A stretch of 64,000 nt of DNA, from contig NC_041690.1 in NCBI RefSeq assembly GCF_900005765.1, forward strand, positions 930,001 through 994,000, read 5' to 3'. A program made the position numbers and the translations under genes. The notes under the pieces are model-generated. The model did not search any database, was not told the DNA's origin, and saw only the letters and a program-made list of their open reading frames with translations. The stretch comes from Plasmodium relictum. Its lineage: Eukaryota > Apicomplexa > Aconoidasida > Haemosporida > Plasmodiidae. Below are positions 49,248 to 61,762 of the stretch, piece by piece; positions within the stretch are counted from its first letter, which is position 1; every line of letters starts with the position of its first letter.

Positions 49248-50749
49248 TTCTTTACATATATGTTATGTATATTTGTTTTAATGAAAAATAATTATTTTAA
49301 TAAAAACTTTTTTTGAATTACTAAAATGTCTTTTTATAATTTTTAAGTAACAAATTTTCTTTTAAAATATATATTTTGTTTTGCTATATTTTTCTTTAAG
49401 TATAAAATATTTTTATTTACATATATGTGCATTTAAAATGAAGAAATAGCATCCCATTATTTTTCATTAATGCTTATTACTAGGCATTCAAATATTACTT
49501 CGATGTATAAAAATTTTATATTAAATTAGATATTTTGTATTTAATAGATTTTCTTATGTTACAAGTATCATAGTAATTAAATATTCATATTTTTAATATG
49601 TGTAGAACACATTGTATAATTAAAAGAACAATTAAATCTTGTCGTCAAAACTTTACTAGAATTTTTTAGCCTTTTATTTTTCTATGTATTATAATCTATA
49701 TTTTATACCTAACAATTATAATAAGTTGAAATATTTAAGTATACTTGCCTTTTACCATAACTTTTGTTAATTTAAAAAAAGAAAACCCTTTTTTTTTTTT
49801 AATTTAAGGAATAAAAATATTTTTATGAAAAAAAAGAATTATTTCATATTTATATGAAGAAAAATAAAGCAAGAAAAACAGTCTAAAGGACCCCACAATT
49901 ATATATAAAATTTTATTAATTAATTTATCAGATATTTTCTAAAACATTTTAAAAAATAAAAAGAAAATTAGAAAAGAAAAAAATAAAAAAAGTTTTATGT
50001 AACGAAAAAAAAAAAAAAGTTTCAAATGAAAAAAAAAAAACTTTAAAAAATGATAAAATATCTAAGATCAAATCAGAAAATAAAAAATTTAATATAAGAA
50101 ATGAAAAAAGAACAAAGATCAAATAAAATATCAACTGGAAAAATAATATTGGAACATATTACTTTTGAGAAAAGTATGATTTATGATTTATTGATTTTTT
50201 TTAATATATAATAATATATACAAACATATATACAATAAGAAAAAAGTAAAAAAAAAAAAAAAAAAAAATTAAAACAAAAAAAATTAAAATATTAAGGAAA
50301 AAGCAAATATAATAAAATATATTTCGTTACGATTAAATGATGTCATACAAATAGAAAAGTTTACAAATTTCACACAATAATGCAAGGTTACATAGGAGGT
50401 AAAATTAAGAAAAAAAAAAAAAAATCAATGTATATTAGCATAGAATAAGAAATTAAAAAACTATAAAAAAAGGAAAAGGGCTTAAAGTTTTGGGGAAAAA
50501 ATTTTAAGTTTGAAAGTGTGAAGTATTGCTTGTATTCATTTTCTTTCTTTTTTTGTTTTAAGCTTTAATATATATATTTATCTTCATCTTTTTTCATTGT
50601 GTATATTCATTAATTTTTATTATTATTCTTTTCTTCTGTAATATGTATTATCGGTACATTTATTTTTCTATTATGATAATTATAAAATTATATTTACAAT
50701 TTTCCATATTATACATTTTTTTATTTTTATTTTATATATATATTGTTTA
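48988..50749. other. Intergenic region between phosphatase and transporter genes
   Basis: About 1.8 kb: 3' flank of the phosphatase with an (AT)n tract at 49200-49239, then an A-rich leader of the transporter gene (49940-50500). A 23-codon frame at 49598-49669 is compositionally odd (several Arg, Cys and Thr) but too short to call. Confidence 0.5.
49200..49239. repeat. (TA)n microsatellite followed by poly-T
   Basis: About 40 bp of uninterrupted TA dinucleotides running into ten T. Confidence 0.9.
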
Positions 50750-52570
50750 ATGGCAGAGAAATTAGATAATTTTAAGCTGTATAAAAGAAGATGGTTGATG
50801 TTATTTTATTTTTCCTATTGTTGTATGGTTGATAATTTAATATGTTTTACATTCGCTCCAATAAATAATATTTGTTATGAGTTATATGGAATTTCAAATA
50901 ATATATTTCCACAAGTATATTTTATTATTTATTCAATATTTTCAATACCTTTATCTTTTTTATTAAGTGAATTTTCATTAAGAACAAACGTAGTATTTAG
51001 TTCATTATTACAGTTTATTGGTTGCTTTCTAAGATATTTATTTTGGAACAATTTAAAACTTGTTATGTTTGGTCAATTTCTATCATCAATTGGCCAAATA
51101 ATTTTTGTTAACGCTCCACCAGAAGTTTCTTTAATTTGGTTTCCAGTTGATGAGCGAATTATTTCAACAAGCGTTTCTATTATTTCCAATGTATTAGGAA
51201 CAGCCATAATATATTTATATGCACCTTTTATAGTGATAAATAAAGATGATGTAAAAGAATTATTATTTTCCATTTGCCTTATAAGCTTTATTGGTTCAAC
51301 TTTGGTAATTTTTTTTTTTGAAAGTTGTCCACCTATTCCCCCATCAAAAACAGCTGAAGCATTAAATTTAAACTTTAATAAAAAGAAAAATAATGAAAAT
51401 GATAATTATTATTTAAGTTTTGATAATTCAGAAGTAACTAGAAGCAAATTAAGCTTAAAAAATTTCGGAAGAGAATTAAATCGTTTTTTATGTGATTTAA
51501 AGATTGAAGTAGTTAATATATTATCAAAAAAAGATATTGTAAAGATATTAATAATATTCTGCTATTCAGAATGTCTGATTAGTAGTTTTTCGGCTGATAT
51601 GTCTATTGTTTTAAAAGGAATATCCGTAAATAAAGGGTATTTTGCTGTGTCTGGATCTTTATTTATTTTTAATACTGTATTGGGTAGTGCATTATTATGT
51701 TTTAATGCTAATAGCAAATACTTTAAGAAATTAATTATCTTATGTATTTCCATGATTATGACTGTATGTGTACTTTTAAATTTCACTAATAATAATATAT
51801 TAATAATTATTATTATTAGTCTAATTGGCTTCTGGTCAGGTCCTATTCAACCAATATCCGTTGAAATGGCATCCATAGCAGTCTACCCAATAAGTTCTAA
51901 TTTGTGTACTTCCATACTGCAAGTAGTTTCATTTACTGTCAGTGCTATTTTTATATCGCTTTTTTCATATATATCAAAATATTATAACATCACTATTTTG
52001 GTTTTTTTTTTATCCATTTTTATGTTGGCAATTAGTCTAAATATACAAACTATCAGAAAAAAACCTATAAATGCTTTAACTTTTTCTATTAGAAGTGGAC
52101 TTATAAAAAGAAATACTTTTCATACACATAAGTTTGGAGATTTTTTTAATAATAATGATAATACTCAAGAATTATTAGAAAACTATAATGATTTATCAAT
52201 GCTTCCATCAGATTCAAAAATTCTTGATGATTATTCTAATCCACCATCTGTATTAAGAATGTATTCTCATTTTTCATCTACTCCTCGGAATTCATCAACT
52301 AGTACATCCAAATATAGTAATAAATCAGAAGAAAGTATTTTCAAAATAAAAGAAATGAAAAATAATTGTATAGAAGACTTTTATAAAATTCATCTGAGTA
52401 AAAAATTAAATCTTCAAAATTTAAGAAAGGAACTTTTATTTTACGATCACAAAATGGAAACATTAAACAAAACAACTAAATCATATTCAAATATTAATTA
52501 CGATGATTACAATACGATTTGTAAATATGATATTAAAAAAATGAATGCTATGAATTACTATTCTATTTAA
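50750..52570 (+). CDS. SLC49 (FLVCR/DIRC2)-like major facilitator transporter
   Basis: Single exon, 606 residues. About twelve hydrophobic helices span residues 13-430, followed by a soluble Ser/Asn/Lys-rich tail of ~170 residues. The opening YKRRWLMLFYFSYCCMVD, then LLQFIGCFLRYLFW, LVMFGQFLSSIGQIIFVNAP and VSLIWFPVDERIISTS closely follow the FLVCR/DIRC2 pattern, in which an xxRWxxL start leads to a GQxxxxxxQxF..P..xxxxWF motif. SLC49 members move haem, choline/ethanolamine or related compounds; substrate specificity cannot be read from the sequence. A hydrophilic loop with Asn/Lys (about 198-245) separates the two six-helix halves. The long Ser-rich C-terminal tail (SSTPRNSSTSTSKYS) may be phosphorylated. 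Start ATG is followed directly by a basic segment before helix 1; no signal peptide is needed. Confidence 0.88.
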   Translation: MAEKLDNFKLYKRRWLMLFYFSYCCMVDNLICFTFAPINNICYELYGISNNIFPQVYFIIYSIFSIPLSFLLSEFSLRTNVVFSSLLQFIGCFLRYLFWNNLKLVMFGQFLSSIGQIIFVNAPPEVSLIWFPVDERIISTSVSIISNVLGTAIIYLYAPFIVINKDDVKELLFSICLISFIGSTLVIFFFESCPPIPPSKTAEALNLNFNKKKNNENDNYYLSFDNSEVTRSKLSLKNFGRELNRFLCDLKIEVVNILSKKDIVKILIIFCYSECLISSFSADMSIVLKGISVNKGYFAVSGSLFIFNTVLGSALLCFNANSKYFKKLIILCISMIMTVCVLLNFTNNNILIIIIISLIGFWSGPIQPISVEMASIAVYPISSNLCTSILQVVSFTVSAIFISLFSYISKYYNITILVFFLSIFMLAISLNIQTIRKKPINALTFSIRSGLIKRNTFHTHKFGDFFNNNDNTQELLENYNDLSMLPSDSKILDDYSNPPSVLRMYSHFSSTPRNSSTSTSKYSNKSEESIFKIKEMKNNCIEDFYKIHLSKKLNLQNLRKELLFYDHKMETLNKTTKSYSNINYDDYNTICKYDIKKMNAMNYYSI

Positions 52571-53961
52571 ATGAGAATGTATATATAGTTTATATACATA
52601 TTTTTTTTTTCAATTTTGTAAATAAACATAAATTTTATAAATTTAATTTTATTTTTCTTTTTTTTCTTTTTTTTTATGTACCATTTCATTTGTTATATAT
52701 ATAGATATATGCATAAGTATTATGCATATATAAATTATTTGTTTATATCAGGCTTTTAAAAATAAAATTTCTAATTCCATAAATAATTTATAGAAAACAC
52801 CTAATTGTAATTAATCACGAAACTTTATTTTACAATTTATTGTTTTTGCTATTCCTTTATTTCAACTTTTTACAATAATTTGTTAAAACTTTTTTTCTAA
52901 ATAAAATAACAAAGAAAAAAAAAATGACTATTAATATACGTATTTGTTATTTTTTATTATATTTCTGTTTAAAAGAACTCTATATACATTATAAGCATTC
53001 ATTATGAAGCATAAGAAATTATAATAAAATATATATTTATAAAAAAAAAATTTACTAAAGTAATAATAAAACATGTATAATTTGGGTAAAAAAGAAAAAA
53101 AAATTTATAAATTTAAATTATATACACACTTGCACTTACACTATACATATAATGTATTGAAGTATTTCAAATTTTAGAAAATTTAATAAAGAAAAATAAA
53201 AAAATTGTTAATGGCATTTTAATTTATTCTATTAGGTTATGTTTAAAAAAAAATTTCTTATACTGAAACTTTTCTTTTTCTTTCAAAATAAAATAATTAT
53301 TTACTATCCGTATATTTTTTTGAATTTTTTTCTCGTTGAATTTTAATATAGAAATGGTATACACTTTTCTTTATTTTTAAAAATGTAATTATGTTATATA
53401 TCTAAAAAAATATTATATTATTTTACTTGCATATATTAATGGAATAATGGGCATTTTTACCTTGAAAGATAAAAGACTAAGTGCACATTTTATATTACTT
53501 TTTACACAATAAAAAGAAACAAAATATATCTTAAAGTATTATTTGTCTCTAGACAGAAAAAAGAATCTTAATTTCATTTAAAAAAAAAAAAAAAAAAAAT
53601 TAGAATATATTATAGACAATAAAATTTATGTAATGAGTATATATCGTAAAATTTTTTTTTTTAAAATTATATATGAAGTTCAAGATGCATGAATAAAAAT
53701 ATATTTTCAAAAAAAAAAAAAAAAAGGAACTTTCTACTTTTTATAAGTTAGAAAAATAGTTTTAGAAACAATTTTGTGCCTTTCTACAAGAAGAGATTTT
53801 TTTTTTCTTACGTTGTATTTAATGTAAATATTGAAGAGATAAATAATTTTTGTTTTATTTTTTTTTCAAATGTACACATACAAATAGAATATATATATTA
53901 TATAAATTTAAACGAATTAATTTAAGAAAAAAAAAAAAAAAGAAAGAAAATAAGAAAAATT
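52571..53961. other. Intergenic region upstream of PP2C
   Basis: 3' flank of the transporter and 5' flank of the PP2C gene, A/T-rich with several A-runs. A 21-codon frame at 53448-53513 and a GTGCAC palindrome within it are the only notable features. Confidence 0.5.
53481..53486. promoter_or_regulatory. GTGCAC palindrome upstream of PP2C
   Basis: GTGCAC, a core bound by several ApiAP2 proteins including the invasion regulator AP2-I, lies about 475 bp upstream of the PP2C start in otherwise A/T-rich DNA. Confidence 0.25.
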
Positions 53962-56761
53962 ATGAGTAGAATCAATTTAATAAGCACAAAGGAAGTGTCT
54001 GAAGTTGTCAGCTGGTATACTCATGTTTGTGCTGGAACTATGCAAGGATATCGTTCTACTGAAGAAGATGTAATTTAATATTTTTATGATCTTTTTAATT
54101 TTAATTTTTTTATATAAATATTATATATATTTGATTTAAATGAAAAAAATATAAAACTTTATAAAAAATAAATAATGGTTAAGAAATTTTTTCATAATAA
54201 ATAAAATGAATAAAAAGAATACTATTATTTTACATTTTTTGTATTTTTAGTTAAATTTTACACTAATTAAGATAAATAAAATAATAAATTTTGCTTTATG
54301 ATAAAATTATTAAAAGTTAGAAAAATTATATATCAAAATATTTATAATTGTTTTATATGTTAGGCAACTGTTATTTTAGCATCTCTTAAAAATTTTCCAT
54401 CATGCAAGTATAATTTTTTAAATTAATTTTTTTTTTAGAAATTCATATAAATAAGATATATTTAAATTGTTATTATAATTATTTTTTTAAAATGAACTAT
54501 TTTAATTTTTTTCCTAATTTTAATTTTTTTTTATTTTATCTCATTGTATTTACCTTTTTTTGAAAATTTAGAATGTGTTCTATATTTGATGGGTTAATAT
54601 AAAATCTTCAATCATAAGGATTATAAAAAAATATTAAATAAGGAATATTTATATATATATATATATTAAAAACTTCCTCTTTTTTTTTTGTGTAGTAAAT
54701 TATATTTATAAATCAATTTTAATATTTTAGCCACATAGGAAAAGAAACTGCTTTATATTGTGCACGAAATATTGCTAATTTTATCGGTATATATAAAATG
54801 ACGAAAATATTATAATATTAATGTAAAAGTATAGATATATTCCATATATTAAATATTAAAAAAAAGAAAAGTTTTAATTATTAAATAAATTTTTTTTTCT
54901 GAAGGTAATTGTAAATCTTTAGATTCTAATAATATAATAAATGCTTGTATTCAGATGGATAACGAAATTTTAAGTATGTAAACTTTTATTAAGATCATAT
55001 AATATACTAAAAAAGAAATATATATAATTTAATTTATATCCCACATTTCATGATAAAACCTTTCATTTAGCATTATTTTATTAAATATGATTATTTTTTG
55101 TTATTACATTTGCAATTTTTGTATATATAGTTATTTTTTTATTGTATTGTTTAGGCATAGTGAACAGATTTTTTCTAATCATTTTCCTAGTTTACATAAA
55201 TTTTATTCATTTTTTTTTTAGATAGTAACTTTGCTAATAGTGGGTCAACAGGTAAAATAACTAAAGTTTTTTTATATAAATTAGCATAAATTTTGTATCA
55301 ATAAAATAAAATAAAATAATAATTTATTAAATAAATAATTTAATAAAAAAAAATGGAATTAGATAATTATATACCAACATTTTATTATTATTCCATTTTT
55401 TAGCAATAATTGCTATTATTGAAAAAATTGTGAACAAAGATTTCTTTAAGCTTTATATATGTAATTTAGGTAATAATTTTTAAAAGCATATAATATAAAT
55501 TTCATTATTTTAATTTATTTTTATTTTGTATCTTTTGAAATAATAAATTGATCAAAGAATAATATAAATAACTTATAATTCTATTATGATTATGAATTAT
55601 AAGTTTCACTCTCTATTTTTTATATATTTTAAATTTATAATGATATTTCATAACTGGTATGAATAATAATAAATATAAAATTAATTAATTATAATAATAT
55701 TTCAAATTATCAAATTGTTGAAGGAGATTCGCGTGCAATGCTAATAAAAAGTGATGGTTCCTTTATTTCATTAAGTGAAGATCACAAGCCTTATAATAAA
55801 AAAGAAAAAGAAAGAATTGATAAAATTGGAGGATTTGTTGAAAATGGTAGAATACTTGGTTATATAGGCGTGTCTAGATCATTTGGAGATAAAGTAAAAA
55901 TTAAAAATAATTAACTATAAATTATTTTCAAAAAAATAAAAAATAAATATCTTTTAACTTATATTTTTTAATACATTTATTTATCTATACATTATTTTTT
56001 TTTTAAGTTGCTTATAATTTCCTTGAAATAAATTCATTTTTAGCATTTGTTTATTATTAAAAGTTTTTTAATTCATAAAATTTTCTTTTTAGAATTATAA
56101 AAAAAACTCCAATTTTCCTTATAATCCACATGAGGCAATGATAACTTGTATACCAGATATAAAAATATTTTATGCAAACTACGATGATATTTTATTTTTA
56201 GGATGTGATGGATTATTCGAAACTTTATCATGGAATGATGTAGCAAAATTTAGTTATGAATACATTAATGAATATACATTAAGTGATGCTGTAATAAATA
56301 TTTTAGATTATGCCTTATTATCAGGTTCAAAGGATAATATAACTATTCAAATAATTAAATTTTTCGATGAAAAGATAGACAATTTTTATTTTAGAGAAAA
56401 ATTAGTACCAAGTATTTATATACATAATGAAAAGATAACAAAATACGAATTTTATGGAAATTTTTTAAATAAATATCATATAAATGATAAGAATATTATA
56501 AATAATTTAATGGAAAGTTGTGATGAAATTAAAGGTAAATACTCTTCTATTGAGCCATTTTTAAAAAAAATTAGAGAAAACAAAAATACACATATCATAT
56601 TAAATAGAAGAAACAACAAAAATATAAAATATTTGACTCTACCTATCCTACGAGAGGATCTTGTAACAAACGATGTTCTTAATAAAATGGATCAAACTGA
56701 CTTTAATAAAATGATAGAATTTTTTAGAGAATATGATAGAAAAAAAATGTTGAATTATTAA
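53962..56761 (+). CDS. PP2C-type (PPM) protein phosphatase
   Basis: Nine exons: 53962..54069, 54364..54407, 54572..54592, 54731..54786, 54905..54973, 55222..55251, 55404..55469, 55724..55893, 56093..56761; 410 residues, all junctions in phase. Metal-dependent Ser/Thr phosphatase. All PP2C motifs are present: GYRSTEED (about 29-36), FDGHIG (56-61, the metal Asp57), SGSTA before the second half, GDSRA (132-136), SEDHKP, RILGYIGVSRSFGD, GCDGLFE (metal Asp227) and SKDNIT (metal Asp269). Residues after ~283 are a Lys/Asn-rich extension of unknown role. The third exon is only 21 bp yet carries the IFDG motif, so a model skipping it would lose the active site. No signal peptide or membrane helix; a Gly2 myristoylation site is absent (the start is MSRINL). 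Confidence 0.93.
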
Positions 56762-56812
56762 AAAAAAAGAAAAGGAAAAATAGAAATTGTATCAAAAGTG
56801 ATTCTAGAAAGT

Positions 56813-57001
56813 TCAATAAATAAATTGTTGATTGTTTGAACCAACTATATATATTATATGAATGATCAAAACGATGAATAAAAAAAATGAGAAAACACTA
56901 GGTTTTTTATAAAAATGAAGAATATTATCATTAAAGAACGCCAAAAATATATCATTTTGCGATTTAATAATAGAATTTAAAATATATTCAATTTTTTGCA
57001 T
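56813..57001 (-). CDS. Possible 62-residue tail-anchored small membrane protein
   Basis: Minus-strand frame from ATG at 57001 to TGA at 56813. It starts MQKIEYILNSIIKSQNDIFL, has a hydrophobic helix (FSFFLFIVLIIHIIYIV, about 38-53) and a short polar tail (GSNNQQFIY). Codon use includes TCG, GCG, TTC and ATC, less A/T-biased than flanking DNA. It ends only 51 bp from the PP2C stop on the other strand, unusually close for convergent genes here, so it may instead be antisense to the PP2C 3' UTR. Upstream at 57212-57247 is an exon-like piece (TTTATTAG acceptor, GTAAGA donor) that might belong to it. Confidence 0.3.
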   Translation of the reverse strand: MQKIEYILNSIIKSQNDIFLAFFNDNILHFYKKPSVFSFFLFIVLIIHIIYIVGSNNQQFIY

Positions 57002-59186
57002 AATATGCAAGTAAAAAAAAAAAAAAAATTCAAAATTTAATAACAAAAAGTGTCATATGAACCAAATAAAAAGCATGTACAAAACGAATAAATAATTATT
57101 TTATTTAAAAATTTCCTAAACATTATAATTGTTAATTTTAGAACAAAATAAAAACTAAATAAACTCAAAATGTAAATTGAATCAAATTAATGTATAAAAT
57201 AGTAAATTTGTCTTACATAATATTTTATTTGATTGAAGCTGAGCACAATATTCTAATAAATCACACACACATTAAATGAGGAGAAAGCGATATTTTCAAT
57301 AATCAAAATAAAAATAAAATAAAGCAATAAAGAAAATAAAGAAAATACCACTTCATATTGCCACAAATAAAAATAGAAAAATATAATAGCTACTTTTGTT
57401 AGGTATTAATAAAAAATATATAGCATAATTAAGAAAAGAATGAATACTACTGATATTATGCTAATATACAGCTTCATAATTAAAAGCTATTTTATTAATT
57501 TTTTTTAATTTTTTTTTTTTAATTAACACCTCTCATATTAAATTATTTCTATTTTAAATCATTTTTAATTTTTATTCATTTTTATGATCCCAAAACTTAT
57601 TTTTTATGTAAATGTAACATTTTAGTTATTAAGGCAGCAACATATAAAAGTTTATATATATCATTAAAGTACTTAAAAGAACTTTTTTTTTTATTATATG
57701 TATAAATATAGTGTCTTTCCTTTATTTTTATTGTTAGCTATTAAAAATCCAGAACTGTATAATGATATTAATGTTTTTTTTTTAACTTAAAAATTATTAA
57801 TTAAATATGAATTTTACACACGAGATATTTCTGATTTAAAATGGAAAAAGTTTATCAAAGTACAAGATATAATTGCTTTACATAAAAGAAAATTATTAAA
57901 TTTCACAAAATAAAAAAAAAAAATTTTTAATTATGATTTTTTATTCAGCTAGTAATATAAAATAACAGAAATAAATAAATATATATTACTTTTTCTTTCT
58001 TTTTCAGTAATCTTCTTATGATGTTGTATTTAATACATACTTGATAATTTGTGAAACTAAAAAAGAATACTATTTTATTATTAACAATTTACTTAAGATA
58101 TTCAAATTTGCTTCTATTCCATTGGAAGAATTACACTTTTTAAAATAAGTAATATAGATGAATATAATGAACAAATATTTTCTTGAATTTTAAGAGATTT
58201 AAAAAAAATAAAAAAGATTTCAAAGCTAACAGTTTTCTTAAGTAGAATTATTTATTCCGAATTATAATATTTATATAATAAGAAAAAATCAAAATTATTT
58301 TAATTTTTTTAATTAAAGAAAAAATTATTATATTGTATAAATAAATATAATTTTATTTTTCCTTTGAATGTTTTAAAATATTAAGAAAAAGAAATTTTAA
58401 TAACCTTAAGGTTAATATATTTACGGCCAATAATTAACATTATATATGATATAAATATTTTGTATTTTTTTCTTTAATATATTTTAGCTTTACACATATA
58501 TATATTAAATCCTGTCTATATTATTTTTTTTTTTTTTTTTATTTCATATTTATCAAAAAATAACTTTATAAGGAAAAAAAAGATTATTTCTTATTTTCCT
58601 TTACTAAGATTATACACGAAATACGTCATTTTTCAATAGTAATCTAAGGAAAAAAAAAAAAAAAAATATAGCATGTGTACTTTTATAAATAAATAATTAT
58701 GACGTGTTCATAATTAATTTAATTTTTATTAACATAGCATACGCAAAAATTATATATAGGTTATCTTTTTTGCTATGTGATTACTGTAATTGAATTAACT
58801 TCGTTATTTTTTTAATTTGCATTATATTTTATTAATTCAAGAAGTTTGTACATATATATATATATATATTTTTTAATAAAAATATATCGTTAATTTTTCA
58901 TCTAATAAATCAAAAAGTTATTTAGATTAAAATATCGTTTTCTTGTTTTTATATATTTATTTATTATTATTTTTTTTTTTTTTTTTTTGTTGTTGTGTAA
59001 ACATATTATAAAATAGTTTTCATTTCATTTTATAAATCTTGTTTATCGTCATAATTTATAAACAATTAAATTAAATTTGGAGCGTTTTCATAACTTGCAA
59101 TTGTTTTTGTTACTATCATTTATCAAATTTTCCATCTTTCGGTTTTTTAATTAAAAATTTTCTTTTTCCACGAAGCTGTTTCAAAA
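57002..59186. other. Intergenic region upstream of the small repeat protein
   Basis: About 2.2 kb, A/T-rich, with poly-T blocks near 58520 and 58970 shortly before the next gene. No supported gene apart from the exon-like piece at 57212-57247. Confidence 0.5.
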
Positions 59187-59639
59187 ATGCAACCCTTTAA
59201 TTATATGCCACAAATTGATAATAAAATGAATGTTGTCTCAATGCAACCATTTCAAATGTATGTACCTAATCATAATGTAGTGTTACCTCAAACTTATCCT
59301 GATAATACACAACAATATTGTCAACCTATATTTTTTGAGCCATTACCACCAGTATATGTCAAAAACCAATTATTACCTTCTCCAATTTTGGTTCAAATGC
59401 CTGCAACAGTAGTTGTTCAAAATGAATCTCAACCAACAATGGTACTTAACCAACCACCATCTAATATTGTCGTCAAAAACAATCCACCAACATCCGTTTT
59501 TGTTAAACAATCTAACCCTAATGTTGTTGTGAAAAATGAAGCAGCACCAAATTATGTACAAAGTCTTGAGTCATGCCAAGACACAGTTACAGACATGAAT
59601 CGTCCAATGATGACAACTTTCAATAAAAACACTTTGTAA
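59187..59639 (+). CDS. Small protein made of three 19-residue Pro/Val/Asn repeats; function unknown
   Basis: Single exon, 150 residues. A Met/Pro/Gln-rich start (MQPFNYMPQIDNKMNVVSM) leads to three 19-residue repeats at about 61-117, ending TVVVQN, NIVVKN and NVVVKN, with Pro pairs in the middle of each unit. A short acidic/polar tail follows. No signal peptide, no membrane helix, almost no Lys/Asn low complexity, and codon use is less A/T-extreme than the flanks. The module aligns unit by unit with 39221-40957 and 61763-62212. The compact beta-strand-like pattern suggests a structural, possibly filament- or pellicle-forming protein; this is inference. It is one of two near-equal-size paralogues pointing at each other. 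Confidence 0.88.
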   Translation: MQPFNYMPQIDNKMNVVSMQPFQMYVPNHNVVLPQTYPDNTQQYCQPIFFEPLPPVYVKNQLLPSPILVQMPATVVVQNESQPTMVLNQPPSNIVVKNNPPTSVFVKQSNPNVVVKNEAAPNYVQSLESCQDTVTDMNRPMMTTFNKNTL

Positions 59640-61762
59640 ATATAAAAATTCAATGGATAATTTTAGAATTATATTATTATTATTGAAATTTGAATCAATT
59701 TAATAAAAAAAAAAACCAAAAAAGTAAAACGTGAAATAAAAATTAAGAAAATAAAATAATATAAAAATATATATAAATATTTTCATATATTTAATAAAAA
59801 ATTATTTATTTATTTTTTTTTTTTATATCATTAAGTTTTTAATACAAAGAAAATATATATTTTTAAATAAGTTCTTATGATGAATATAAAGAATTAAACA
59901 ATTTTATATGAAGTTTATGATATACAGAATTTATAATTTATTTTACTCTGTTATTATTTATTTGTTTTATTTTGTTGTATTTTGATTAATTTATTTAATT
60001 TATTTTTTTTTTTTCTTTTACTTATTATCCATTCATAGATTTATTTTTTTTAATTTTTCCAATTTGGTAAAAAGAATTTTTATATTTTCTTAAAAAGCTC
60101 TAATATTAGAAAACAAATATTTGTTTTTAAAATGTTTCTGTTTTAACATAAATGAAAAATATTGTTATGAATTTAAAAATATAGCAAAATTACTATAAAA
60201 TTCTTCGAATGTGGAATCTCAATATGACTTAATATTTGTTTTATCTTATTTTTAAATTTATTCAAAGTTTTCTTAGATTTATAAGACATAACATATTATT
60301 TTACATTTTTTTAAAGGTTGCATTTGTATTTTCAATGCAAAAAAAAGAAATTAATAATAATAATATTTGGAAAACATTTTTTTGTATGAGAAACATAAAA
60401 ATTAAGAAGATAACTACATCAATAAAATGATTTGGATTATATTAAATAATATAGAATTTTTTTATAAAGAATAATGAATAATCAACGTTTCACTAATGTA
60501 TTCAGATATAGTTTAATGAGATATATATTATTTTATATTATTTTTCATATATATGAAAAGTTTTATTATGTTTCCTATCATTTTCATATAAGCATATCTT
60601 CATAAAGACAAATAGTTATTTCAAATTTTAAATATTTTTATATTTCAAAAAAAAAAGAAATATGTATTACAATCAAATATGAAAACAATTTAGAATAAAA
60701 AAGTATAGTTTTTTCTTTATTATTTTTTATGATTTGAGATTAATTTGTTATTTTCCTCATAAATTTTTGAATACAAATGCTATGTGTTTAGCTATAAGAA
60801 GATTTTTACTGGTACACAAATGTGTATTTATTAGGAATCTTGCGTTAAACTTTTTCATATTTTAAGTACTGACTAGTGCTTTTTGGTTAAAAATTATTAT
60901 TACATAACAAAATAACAGAAGAAAAAAAGTTATTTAAAATAAAATATTTTTGTTTTACCAAAAATATATAGTGGCGCTCATTCTAGAAAATTATTAAATT
61001 AGCAATTATATTTCTAAAACACAATTCCAGTTTTTAAGATACTGGTTAACGTTGTAAAACAGTTGACATGTATATTAATGATATTGTAAAGAGTAAAAAA
61101 AAAAAAAAATACACATAAAATATATATGAAAAAAAATTCTTATTTTATTAAATTAAAAATTATTCAATCTTATAAAATATATAAAATATAGAATTATATA
61201 TTTTTCAATCTCGTAAAAGAATAATTTTCTTAAACATTTTCTCTAAAAATTTATCTGCTTTTTTTTTTCTTATTTGTTTTTAAATCATTTTATTTTCTTA
61301 ATTTTATACATCTTTTCTGTAGTATGTTTAATTTATATACCTCATTTACGCTTATACTATTAAATTGTAACTATATTTAACATTAACATTTTTTTTTGGT
61401 ACAAATAAAATTATAATTAGTCACATATGTAAATATATATATGTTTCTCTTCATGTATATATAGAAATAATATATACATTAATAGAACATTTAACTAATT
61501 ACTACTATAAAATATTAGGGTAGGAAGTTATCTAAATCAAACTTTGAGTTCATTATGATGTATTAGCTTAATTTTCTAAGGAGAATTTAAATTTTGTTAT
61601 ATATTTATTTTGTTCTATTTCATTTCTAGATGATAAATTAACTGTAAATACTTTTTATATGTATAATGTTTTTCTTGTTTCATCTCCTTACAATTAACTG
61701 GTACTAATATAAGCTGCATTGTTATTAGCACATAACACTGTATTGTAAGGTGTATGTTTTTT
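59640..61762. other. Intergenic region between two convergent repeat-protein genes
   Basis: About 2.1 kb of 3' flanks, A/T-rich. A frame at 60236-60430 has no ATG until 60334 and then encodes only 31 residues; not called. Confidence 0.55.

Noticed and set aside
49598-49669. 23-codon frame (MCRTHCIIKRTIKSCRQNF start)
   Set aside because: Unusual composition but too short to separate from chance without expression or conservation data.
60236-60430. 64-codon plus-strand frame between the convergent repeat genes
   Set aside because: Opens with TTG; the first ATG leaves only 31 residues, with no sign of splicing that would extend it.
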